NCBI GenBank assembly: GCA_036745495.1
Contig: DAIOGA010000039.1
Location: forward strand, 1 to 5,413
Origin: Methylopumilus sp036745495
GTDB taxonomy: Bacteria; Pseudomonadota; Gammaproteobacteria; Burkholderiales; Methylophilaceae
DNA length: 5,413 bases
Direction of reading: 5' to 3'
Part shown: positions 1-5,395 of the stretch, one piece after another
How the letters are laid out: every line of letters begins with the position of its first letter
How positions within the stretch are numbered: the first letter of the stretch is position 1
Made by a program: the position numbers and the translations under genes
The notes under the pieces: generated by a model
Databases searched by the model: none
Told to the model about the DNA's origin: nothing
Seen by the model: the letters and a program-made list of their open reading frames with translations, nothing else

Positions 1-391
1 TAGAATCTAATCTTGCATAACCTAATTTAATATAGGCCAAAGTATCTTTATTAATGTAGTAACCAGGCTCTATAGATAAACCAATATTATTCTTGGTTTT
101 TCCCGTAACTCCACTTGTTGAGCCTGTTTTGTCATTACTTAAATTAAAAAATACATTAGTAGTTAAATTAAAATCTTGATTTATATCAAAGCCATAACCT
201 GCTGTTATTTGTCCTAAAAAATGAGTATCGGACATTTTTTCATTTGTTAAATTGCCATTATCGCCTGTCGCGTTTTTATTCTCGGCATATTGACCACCTG
301 CTCCAGCACCTACGTAAGCGCCTTCAAAGCTTCCTGCGAAAGCTAGCGAACTTGAAGCCAAAGCCAATAAAGAAACTATTAATTTTTTCAT
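1..391 (-). CDS. Outer-membrane beta-barrel protein, N-terminal part (runs off the left edge)
   Basis: The reading frame is open for 130 codons from the ATG at 389-391 to the window edge, so the C-terminus is missing. The start is supported by an AAAGG-type ribosome site 8 bases upstream. Residues 1-19 form a classic signal peptide (MKK start, Leu/Ala/Ser-rich core, cleavage after AFA). The mature part begins GSFEGAYVGAGAGGQYAEN. It then alternates short polar turns with amphipathic strands, for example around residues 58-66 (ITAGYGFDI), and GLSIEPGYYINKDTLAYIKL near residues 105-124. This pattern is typical of small OmpA/Ail/opacity-type barrels (the OMP_b-brl group). The protein would sit in the outer membrane as a porin, adhesin or stability factor; the exact role is not readable. 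It lies downstream of the operon on the same strand but has its own promoter and operator, which matches the operon's. Confidence is high for a barrel and low for any specific function. Confidence 0.85.
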   Translation of the reverse strand, partial: MKKLIVSLLALASSSLAFAGSFEGAYVGAGAGGQYAENKNATGDNGNLTNEKMSDTHFLGQITAGYGFDINQDFNLTTNVFFNLSNDKTGSTSGVTGKTKNNIGLSIEPGYYINKDTLAYIKLGYARLDS

Positions 392-435
392 AATTTACAC
401 CTTTAGTTAGACATCTTCGGAGAAAGATTAGGATT

Positions 436-464
436 ATTCTCTGCTCAAATTAGTTTGATGTCAA
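436..464 (-). promoter_or_regulatory. Promoter of the outer-membrane barrel gene
   Basis: Read on the minus strand, a consensus -35 TTGACA (plus 459-464) is followed after 17 bases by GAGAAT (plus 436-441), a 4/6 match to the -10 consensus. AATAAT at 433-438 is a better hexamer, but its spacing of 20 is too long. The -35 lies inside the 18-bp palindrome at 451-468, so a bound repressor would block RNA polymerase. The ATG is about 45 bases downstream of the -10. Assigned by eye only. Confidence 0.6.
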
Positions 465-468
465 ACTA
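451..468. promoter_or_regulatory. Perfect palindromic operator (probable MarR site) at the barrel gene promoter
   Basis: TAGTTTGA-TG-TCAAACTA is a perfect inverted repeat of two 8-base arms around a 2-base centre, the size and symmetry typical of MarR-family dimer sites. It covers the -35 of the barrel gene promoter. The same site, with one arm mismatch, covers the -35 of the operon promoter at 4724-4741. Similarity continues upstream of the palindrome to about 489, giving 33 identities over 39 bases with one gap. Binding by the MarR protein encoded at 4807-5274 is inference. Confidence 0.7.
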
Positions 469-501
469 TTTTACGTAAAAATTGTTACAGTTTTTTGACA
501 A

Positions 502-1158
502 CTACTTTTTATCGACAATCTTCTTTAAAAGATCGTTAATTTCTTTTCGGCGACCCTCATCAGCAATTTCTCTGCCTTCACGTGGAGCTGCCAATAAAGC
601 CTTCTTCAAAACCTCAGAAGCTTTATTGAATTCACCTCGCTTAACTAAGAATTCACCATAGAAATAATTAGAATCAATACCATCAGGGTTAATTTCTAAG
701 CCTTTTAGTAACATTTCTCTTGCAGTATCGTTATCGCCATAGGCAATAGGCCATGGTGGCACTTGATGGTATAGCGAACCTAAGCTTGTATAAGCTGAGC
801 CATTTGAACCTTTTGGATCTATTTTGATAGCTTGTTCAAAATGCTTTTTCGCATCTTTTACTAATGAAAGCGCAGCTAATTGACCTCGAATACCATTTCT
901 AACTCCTGCAAATGTGCCTTCAATAATGCCTTGCCAAACTAGAGGCTCGGCATTATCCGGATATTGCGCTGTGACTTTTTCAGATTGAGCAAGAAGCGCT
1001 TCAAAACCTTTTTCTTGTTCATTTAAAGGTGTTTTATATTTTAATTGTTCCCATGTCTTTTTTAATTGAAAGACATCTTCATCAACGCCAGCTATCGCAG
1101 ATTGTAAAAAAATGAGAGATACACATAGGGAAACTATGATTCTTTTAAATAAATGCAT
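502..1158 (-). CDS. Secreted (periplasmic) tetratricopeptide-repeat protein
   Basis: This 218-residue protein is the last gene of the operon. Residues 1-23 are a signal peptide: a basic MHLFKR start, a hydrophobic core, and cleavage after AIA. TPR-like helical pairs follow at roughly 70-85, 104-130 and 144-190, recognisable by AKKHFEQAIKIDP, AREMLLKGLEINPDG and NKASEVLKKALLAAP. The segment PPWPIAYGDNDTA between repeats resembles periplasmic TPR proteins related to the TatT component of TRAP transporters, although no TRAP permease is visible here. The role is most likely a protein or ligand scaffold in the periplasm. No catalytic motif is seen. The ATG has a strong AAGGAG ribosome site 6 bases upstream, and this site overlaps the stop of the preceding SDR gene. 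An ATG four bases further upstream is out of frame. The C-terminal 25 residues are highly charged. No strong terminator follows the gene, so read-through into the barrel gene is possible. Confidence 0.85.
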   Translation of the reverse strand: MHLFKRIIVSLCVSLIFLQSAIAGVDEDVFQLKKTWEQLKYKTPLNEQEKGFEALLAQSEKVTAQYPDNAEPLVWQGIIEGTFAGVRNGIRGQLAALSLVKDAKKHFEQAIKIDPKGSNGSAYTSLGSLYHQVPPWPIAYGDNDTAREMLLKGLEINPDGIDSNYFYGEFLVKRGEFNKASEVLKKALLAAPREGREIADEGRRKEINDLLKKIVDKK

Positions 1159-1168
1159 TCATGACTCC

Positions 1169-1954
1169 TTATTTATTGAGATATTTTTTAATAATGGGTA
1201 ATTGCTTGCCAATAGCGATATCAGGTAAGCGTGGAAATAACTTATTAATAAATACAAAAAATGATTCTTTTAAACCAATCTTCTTTTGATAGGTATTTGT
1301 GGCCAGAAAAGCCATAAATTTATCAGCAACTTTTTCTGGTGAATCCATCGCATTACCTAACTTTTCATTCATCTCTGTAATATTGCTTGTATTAAATGTA
1401 GTTCTCGTTGCTCGTGGTGCAAAATATCTTACTTTCACACTTGTATCAGTTAATTCCCGCCTTAGTGCTTGTGTGAATCCTCGAAGCCCAAATTTACTTG
1501 CGCAATAAGCAGTGAATCCTGGGTAGCCTATATAGCCAAATATAGAGCCTGTATTAATAATTTCAGCTTTTGCCTCTTCTTTAAGTAAAGGTAAAAGTGT
1601 CTGGGTAAGAAGCATAGGTGCTTTGAGATTCACATCTAAAATATTTTTAACCATTTCAGGATCTTGATCTTCAAACATAAAGTAATCACCTATGCCAGCG
1701 TTATTGATGAGTAGGTTTACTCCACCTTCCCTCTGCGCTAATGCTTTAATTTGTTCACGCACATGTAATTCATTGATATCACCTTCAACAATAAATACTC
1801 GCTTTGTATGTAATTCTTTTTTAAGATCTTCTAGAGCATCTTTGATAAGTCCTACCAAAATAATTAATTCTGATTTTGTATCTAGTCTTTTAACAATTTC
1901 TCGACCGATACCACCTGTAGCACCTGTAATAACAACCTTATAATGTTGGCTCAT
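1169..1954 (-). CDS. Short-chain dehydrogenase/reductase (classical SDR)
   Basis: This 261-residue NAD(P)-dependent oxidoreductase has the full classical SDR signature: the Rossmann glycine motif TGATGGIG at 10-17, an adenine-pocket Asp59, NNAG at 84-87, and the catalytic set Asn109, Ser137, Tyr150 and Lys154 (Tyr-x3-Lys). After the active site, AP-RATRTTFN at 179-188 replaces the common PG-x-x-x-T turn. The second strand ends LVGL rather than the frequent L-x-GR, so the Arg often used to bind the NADP phosphate is not in its usual place. The last 40 residues (hydrophobic ESFFVFINKLFPRLP) could dock on a membrane or a lipid substrate. The substrate is not readable. Next to an acyl ligase and an oxidase, reduction or oxidation of an acyl-derived carbonyl or hydroxyl is the natural guess. 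The ATG has AAGGAG 10 bases upstream. The gene follows the oxidase by 17 bases and precedes the TPR gene by 10. Confidence 0.9.
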   Translation of the reverse strand: MSQHYKVVITGATGGIGREIVKRLDTKSELIILVGLIKDALEDLKKELHTKRVFIVEGDINELHVREQIKALAQREGGVNLLINNAGIGDYFMFEDQDPEMVKNILDVNLKAPMLLTQTLLPLLKEEAKAEIINTGSIFGYIGYPGFTAYCASKFGLRGFTQALRRELTDTSVKVRYFAPRATRTTFNTSNITEMNEKLGNAMDSPEKVADKFMAFLATNTYQKKIGLKESFFVFINKLFPRLPDIAIGKQLPIIKKYLNK

Positions 1955-1971
1955 TTAAAATTTGCTCCTTG

Positions 1972-2619
1972 TTATGCCGGTAAATTTCTAAAAATATTTC
2001 CATAAAGGAAATAGAATTTTTTTGCGCATTGAATAACTAATTTCTGATCTTCTTCTTTTGTTAATTGATTAACTAATGATTTAAAAAATTCGATATGAGT
2101 CAAATCGAGGCTGCCATGTGAAGTGAGATAAGTAAAAGCTTCGTTTGGCAATTGCAGTGATTTTTGTATGGCTTCTGCAGCATTTGTTGCAATTGCAATA
2201 CTCGTACCTTCAAGCACGAACACCATCCCTAAGAATCCTATGGGGTTAATTTGGTGAATTTGATAATAAGCATCTGCCACCATAAGCTCTGTAGCTAGGC
2301 TTGGTTCGCTGTGTCTTACTTCTTCTGACATTCCACCCGCTGCTTTAATATCACTTAAGATCCATTCTTCATGGCCCATTTCATCTTCTATGTAATGTGC
2401 CATACCTTTTTTAAGCCATTCGTAGTCATGGGACGCTTGGCTTTCGCAAGCTCTCAATAAAGGCACAGTATGCTTGACGTGATGGTAAGCTTCTTTTAAA
2501 AAAGCTAAATATTGGTGGCGCGTAATTTCGCCTTTTAATGCATATTGAATAATAGGAATCGAAAAGAGTGCTTCACGATCTTGATTGGTTTCTATTTGTA
2601 ATTGATCAAAAAAACTCAT
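1972..2619 (-). CDS. TenA/PqqC-fold protein, probable heme-oxygenase-like di-iron oxidase (HDO)
   Basis: This all-helical protein of 215 residues would usually be labelled 'TenA family' or 'iron-containing redox enzyme'. It does not look like a thiaminase. The region where TenA carries its catalytic Cys (here GMVFVLEGTS, 131-140) has Glu137 and no Cys. Instead it shows candidate metal ligands in the arrangement of heme-oxygenase-like di-iron oxidases such as UndA, SznF and CADD: Glu43/His46/His47 on an early helix, Glu80-x2-His83, Glu137, and His168-x3-Asp172-x2-His175 on a late helix. Known HDOs carry out oxidative decarboxylation, N-oxygenation or C-C cleavage of small amines and fatty acids; which applies here cannot be told. 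The ATG overlaps the ligase stop as ATGA (2616-2619), which indicates translational coupling and suggests the two act in one pathway. The fold assignment is fairly firm. The oxidase assignment rests on motif reading without alignment. Confidence 0.8.
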   Translation of the reverse strand: MSFFDQLQIETNQDREALFSIPIIQYALKGEITRHQYLAFLKEAYHHVKHTVPLLRACESQASHDYEWLKKGMAHYIEDEMGHEEWILSDIKAAGGMSEEVRHSEPSLATELMVADAYYQIHQINPIGFLGMVFVLEGTSIAIATNAAEAIQKSLQLPNEAFTYLTSHGSLDLTHIEFFKSLVNQLTKEEDQKLVIQCAKKFYFLYGNIFRNLPA

Positions 2620-4064
2620 AGCACACTTAAATCCTTTGATGATTCATATAGGGCATTAATCTCTTTTTTATATCTCAATTCAATAGCATCGCGTCTTAAT
2701 CTTCCATTCTCGGTGATTTGTCCATTAGCAAAAGTAAAAGACTCATCTAAAACAAAGTAATTAAGTATCCAAGCATAATCAGGCAATTGTTTATTTACAG
2801 AACGAATCGCTACTTCTATCTCTTCATGGCTTATAGTAGATAAAGGTAATATCAACACTGATAAATAAGGCTGGGCTTCACCTATAACCATCACTTGTCT
2901 AAATAATCCTTGTTCCATGAGGAGAGCTTCAGGCCATTCGGGAGAAATATTTCTACCGTAGCCAGTAATGATGAGATTTTTCTTTCTACCATCAATAAAT
3001 AAAAAACCATCTTCATCAATATGGCCTATATCGCCTGTCTTAAACCAAGTATATGAAGTTGAGGCCTCTCCTAAATAATGCACAGTATCTGTCATGAATA
3101 TTTCAATTTCATGATCATCTGCAATTCTTATTTTTCTATTGCTGAGCGGCTTACCTACCGAACCTATCTTATGTGCGTGCGGTAAGTTAAGCGATATGAC
3201 AGAACTACATTCAGATAATCCATAGCCCTCATATACAGGCAATCCAAACTCTTTGGCTTTTTCTAGAAGTAAACGAGGCGTTTTAGCACCGCCAAGCGCC
3301 ACAAACTTTAAAGATTGAATGCGAGGATCGTTGGGCTCAATCACACTCAAAATACTATGCAACATTTGAGGTAACAGAATAATGCTTTCAATCTTATATT
3401 CATCAATTTTAGATAAGCATTGAATGGCATCAAAATTAAAAAGATTTTGAAATCCTATATCTTTAAGAGGAAAAACAAATACTTCTGTATGGCTTAAAAA
3501 GGATGTATAAACCCCAGCGACATTTTCCAATAAAACAGATAAGGGAAGTAAACATAGATGTTTTTTAATTTCTAAATGCTCTAAGGCATACTCTAAACTC
3601 TTAGCAACTGACCATTGTTGGTTACTTGATAAACATACACCTTTGGGGTGTGATGTTGTGCCAGAAGTAAATGTAATCTTTTGTATATCTTTATTAATAT
3701 GGTGAGATTCATAACTTAACGATCGGCTTATATAAAAGCTATGGCATTGACCGATGTTTTCATCGAAACCGAGTAAATCAAATACATCTTGATGATCACT
3801 AAATAAAGTAAATAGATTAGCGCTCTTTATTAAGTGCTGCTTTTGTTCATTAGAAAAAAAATGTGGTATAGGAATTAAAGTAATATCAAGATGCTGTGTT
3901 GCAAGATCGAGCGCAATCCATTGAGGAGAATTGTCTGCTAATACACCCACAGGTGCATTAGGATATTTTCTATTTTTTAATACCTCGGAAAAGTCATTTA
4001 CAAGCGCTTCTAGTGAAGAAACGCCATGAATCTTGGCTTGCTTAATAACTAATTCTGCTGACAA
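2616..4064 (-). CDS. AMP-forming acyl-CoA synthetase/acyl-adenylate ligase (ANL superfamily)
   Basis: This 482-residue enzyme would activate a carboxylic acid, probably a fatty acid, as acyl-AMP and then as a thioester. The core motifs are present: P-loop TFTSGTTSHPKG (131-142), YEGYGLSE (278-285), WFKTGDIG with ribose-binding Asp345 (340-347), and DGRKKNLIITGYGRNISPEW (358-377) in the hinge region. At the A10 position, where the adenylation Lys is expected, it reads NGRLRR, so Arg455 replaces Lys. It is shorter than typical long-chain acyl-CoA synthetases (about 550-600 residues), mainly at the N-terminus. The start is TTG at 4062-4064. No ATG, GTG or other TTG lies near the N-terminus, and an in-frame stop lies four codons upstream. 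No clear ribosome site is seen, but the preceding gene stops 2 bases upstream, so translation probably reinitiates from it. The gene then overlaps the oxidase gene by 4 bases. The substrate is unknown. Confidence 0.9.
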   Translation of the reverse strand: MSAELVIKQAKIHGVSSLEALVNDFSEVLKNRKYPNAPVGVLADNSPQWIALDLATQHLDITLIPIPHFFSNEQKQHLIKSANLFTLFSDHQDVFDLLGFDENIGQCHSFYISRSLSYESHHINKDIQKITFTSGTTSHPKGVCLSSNQQWSVAKSLEYALEHLEIKKHLCLLPLSVLLENVAGVYTSFLSHTEVFVFPLKDIGFQNLFNFDAIQCLSKIDEYKIESIILLPQMLHSILSVIEPNDPRIQSLKFVALGGAKTPRLLLEKAKEFGLPVYEGYGLSECSSVISLNLPHAHKIGSVGKPLSNRKIRIADDHEIEIFMTDTVHYLGEASTSYTWFKTGDIGHIDEDGFLFIDGRKKNLIITGYGRNISPEWPEALLMEQGLFRQVMVIGEAQPYLSVLILPLSTISHEEIEVAIRSVNKQLPDYAWILNYFVLDESFTFANGQITENGRLRRDAIELRYKKEINALYESSKDLSVL

Positions 4065-4066
4065 AA

Positions 4067-4678
4067 TTAAATACTAGAAGGCACTTCGATAAACATGACT
4101 TGTGGACTTGTTTCATAATAATGTCCCCAATTAATGCCATGGTTTGGAAGTCGATTTGGATCGGCTCTTGAAATCACTTGTGGGTTTAAACCTAACTTAT
4201 GGAATGCATTGAGTACCAAATTATTAGCTGTAAATACTACCCACCTGCCACCTTGGTTATAAATCATCGATGTCATCTTTTTGATGAGTCGTCTTGTAGC
4301 TCCTGGATAATCAGCAGCAAGATTGCCTAACTCGAATATCTGGCTCCTCTCAACCTTTTTGTCTGTCATAAAAGCTATATAATGTTCAATTGGTTGATCT
4401 AGGTATTGCTCTAAATAAGCATTTTTATCTGCTAATTTAGACATTCCGAATGCTGCCATCCAGTGATGGTCTTCATCGCTTTTACAGCCAATAAGAAGAT
4501 CAGCAAAATGATCTACCTGGGCTTGATAAGCTTTGTAAAAATTGTGTGTAATAAACTGCTGAATATTTGGACGCTCTGTATCTATGCTTTTAACCATAGA
4601 AACAGAACAGCTAGGTTCGGGAGTTGGTATTGGTTTCATTTGATATTGAGAATCAATCTCTAATAGAACTGAGTTCAA
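4067..4678 (-). CDS. 'Thermostable hemolysin' (T-hemolysin) family protein; possible GNAT/LuxI-like acyltransferase
   Basis: This 203-residue protein is the first gene of the operon. It matches from memory the family named after Vibrio delta-VPH thermostable hemolysin: ERPNIQQFITHNFYKAY (35-51), LEQYLDQPIE (89-98), FELGNLAADYPGATRRLI (115-132), WVVFTANNLVLNAFHKLGL (146-164), RADPNRLPNHGINWGHYYE (171-189). It has no signal peptide and no membrane segment, which is odd for a secreted pore former. The central stretch resembles a GNAT core: a strand ending ELGNLA, a GATRRLI cofactor-loop-like segment and helix, the strand WVVFTA, then N-x5-F-x3-G. The layout also recalls LuxI-type synthases. With an acyl ligase directly downstream, an acyl transfer role is plausible but unproven. 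The start is TTG, chosen because GGAG lies 7 bases upstream. The next in-frame ATG is codon 14 and lacks that support. Confidence 0.82.
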   Translation of the reverse strand: MNSVLLEIDSQYQMKPIPTPEPSCSVSMVKSIDTERPNIQQFITHNFYKAYQAQVDHFADLLIGCKSDEDHHWMAAFGMSKLADKNAYLEQYLDQPIEHYIAFMTDKKVERSQIFELGNLAADYPGATRRLIKKMTSMIYNQGGRWVVFTANNLVLNAFHKLGLNPQVISRADPNRLPNHGINWGHYYETSPQVMFIEVPSSI

Positions 4679-4685
4679 TGAATTA

Positions 4686-4689
4686 CTCC
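4686..4689 (-). promoter_or_regulatory. Ribosome binding site that fixes a TTG start
   Basis: On the minus strand GGAG is followed by 7 bases (TAATTCA) and then the TTG of the T-hemolysin gene. The only ATG nearby upstream (ATG-GAG-TAA) stops at once. This makes TTG at 4676-4678 the best start. Confidence 0.65.
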
Positions 4690-4707
4690 ATGCAAGAAAT
4701 TGTGTGT

Positions 4708-4737
4708 ATTATGAACCTATATTTAGTTTTATATCAA
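4708..4737 (-). promoter_or_regulatory. Promoter of the five-gene operon
   Basis: Read on the minus strand, TTGATA (plus 4732-4737, 5/6 to consensus) and CATAAT (plus 4708-4713, 5/6) are separated by 18 bases. The -35 lies inside the palindrome at 4724-4741, the same architecture as the barrel gene promoter at 436-464. The transcript would have a leader of about 25 bases before the TTG start. Confidence 0.65.
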
Positions 4738-4793
4738 ACTATTTATTGTAAAAATATGTAACATTGTTATTCAATCTTAATAAAACTAAATAT
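4719..4793. repeat. Perfect 14-bp inverted repeat with a 47-base spacer
   Basis: ATATTTAGTTTTAT (4719-4732) is the exact reverse complement of ATAAAACTAAATAT (4780-4793). The left arm contains one half of the operon operator. The right arm lies close to the regulator's start codon. The arm centres are 61 bases apart, near six helical turns, which would suit two regulator dimers on one DNA face. A cruciform or terminator role is less likely given the long spacer and the location. Confidence 0.7.
4724..4741. promoter_or_regulatory. Operator palindrome at the operon promoter (probable MarR site)
   Basis: TAGTTTTA-TA-TCAAACTA is an inverted repeat with 7 of 8 arm pairs intact. It matches the perfect palindrome at 451-468 in 16 of 18 bases and likewise covers the -35. 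It lies 66 bases upstream of the marR-type gene, where a MarR-family regulator commonly binds to control a divergent target. The regulator-site pairing is inference. Confidence 0.68.
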
Positions 4794-4797
4794 TTAG
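4781..4797. promoter_or_regulatory. Possible second regulator site in front of the MarR gene
   Basis: TAAAACTA (4781-4788) resembles the TCAAACTA half-site and overlaps a perfect 12-bp palindrome, CTAAATATTTAG (4786-4797), which ends 9 bases before the ATG at 4807. This would suit autorepression. The full TAGTTT-N6-AAACTA form is absent, so it may be only a half-site. No convincing promoter for the regulator is seen; TTGTTA (4764-4769) with TAAATA (4787-4792) is the best weak candidate. Confidence 0.4.
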
Positions 4798-4806
4798 ATA
4801 AGATTT

Positions 4807-5274
4807 ATGAAAATAAAATTACAAAAAGAAATCCTACGACACTTTAGAGAAATCTATATTCAAGCCAAATCCGAATTAAAGGAAAATGTGAAGGAAACTG
4901 GATTAAGTGGATCGCAACTTTGGATCATGCAACAAATCTACAATAATAACGGTATTAGCAATGCGGAGTTAGCTAAGAACCTTACTCTCCATGTTTCGAC
5001 TTGCAGTATTCTTGTAAACAAACTTATTAAGAAAAATCTTGTAGAAAAAACTAGAAGCGAAACTGATGAAAGAAAGATTTTGATAGCTATGACATCAAAA
5101 GGTAAGCAATTAATGTCAAATGCACCTAAATCTCCTGAAGGAGCAATTCCTAAAACTTTAAAAAAATTAGAAGTGGAAGAATTGCAAGAATTAAACAACG
5201 CCTTAACTAAATTCGCAAAAAAAATGAAGGTTTACAACAAAACTTTCAAAGAACCCCCTTTAGATATCAAATAG
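4807..5274 (+). CDS. MarR-family transcriptional regulator
   Basis: This 155-residue regulator is divergent from the operon. It has the MarR layout: an N-terminal dimerisation helix (about 5-28), a winged helix-turn-helix (about 33-102) and C-terminal dimerisation helices (about 115-141). Visible elements are LSGSQLWIMQQI (33-44), ISNAELAKNLTLHVSTCSIL with the recognition helix around 63-74, KNLVEKTRSETDERK with the wing Asp87/Arg89, and ALTKFAKKM (132-140). Such proteins usually bind as dimers to 16-20 bp palindromes and are released by a small ligand or by oxidation. The only Cys, Cys66, sits in the predicted recognition helix. The likely targets are the palindromes at 4724-4741 and 451-468. 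The ATG has only a weak ribosome site (AAGA very close), which suggests low expression. The extra tail after residue 141 is basic and proline-containing. Confidence 0.9.
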   Translation: MKIKLQKEILRHFREIYIQAKSELKENVKETGLSGSQLWIMQQIYNNNGISNAELAKNLTLHVSTCSILVNKLIKKNLVEKTRSETDERKILIAMTSKGKQLMSNAPKSPEGAIPKTLKKLEVEELQELNNALTKFAKKMKVYNKTFKEPPLDIK

Positions 5275-5284
5275 GTTTTCATTC

Positions 5285-5309
5285 AAAATCTCCGGATTCC
5301 GGATGTTTT
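5285..5309 (+). terminator. Stem-loop terminator after the MarR gene
   Basis: TCCGG-ATT-CCGGA (5291-5303) forms a 5-bp GC-rich stem with a 3-base loop. It is flanked by AAAA (5285-5288) and TTTT (5306-5309), which can extend the stem past one mismatch and one G-U pair. The hairpin begins 16 bases after the MarR stop. The T run is short, so strength is moderate, and the A/T flanks could make it work in both directions. Confidence 0.6.
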
Positions 5310-5379
5310 CTAACACACCCCAATTCCACCCCTGCTAATTTTGAAGGAACCAAACCCGCTACAACCCAGACAATTACTG

Positions 5380-5385
5380 TAAAAT
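5380..5385 (+). promoter_or_regulatory. Possible -10 element of the tRNA promoter
   Basis: TAAAAT lies 10 bases before the first tRNA base, a fitting distance for a tRNA with a very short leader. No good -35 is seen; GCTACA (5358-5363, spacing 16) is only a 3/6 match. Low confidence. Confidence 0.3.
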
Positions 5386-5395
5386 CATCATTATT

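Noticed and set aside
473..501. Terminator for the operon just after the TPR gene
   Set aside because: Only a weak 4-bp TTGT/ACAA stem before a short T run can be drawn, so it is not strong enough to annotate. Read-through to the barrel gene remains possible.
1299..1943. Open frames on the plus strand opposite the SDR gene
   Set aside because: They lie antisense to a gene with a complete SDR motif set. Their translations have no recognisable domain and no ribosome site was seen.
1972..2619. Thiamine salvage enzyme (thiaminase II, TenA)
   Set aside because: The catalytic Cys region lacks Cys, metal-type ligands are present instead, and no thiamine genes or TPP riboswitch are visible.
4463..4663. 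Short plus-strand frame opposite the T-hemolysin gene
   Set aside because: It is a shadow of a well-supported family member. The composition is random-looking and no start signal is seen.
4938..5198. Minus-strand frame inside the MarR gene
   Set aside because: The plus-strand MarR fold is clear and explains the stretch. The antisense translation has no family features.
5285..5395. Minus-strand frame of about 37 codons between the tRNA and the MarR gene
   Set aside because: It has no plausible start codon with a ribosome site, runs through the terminator hairpin and shows no known domain.
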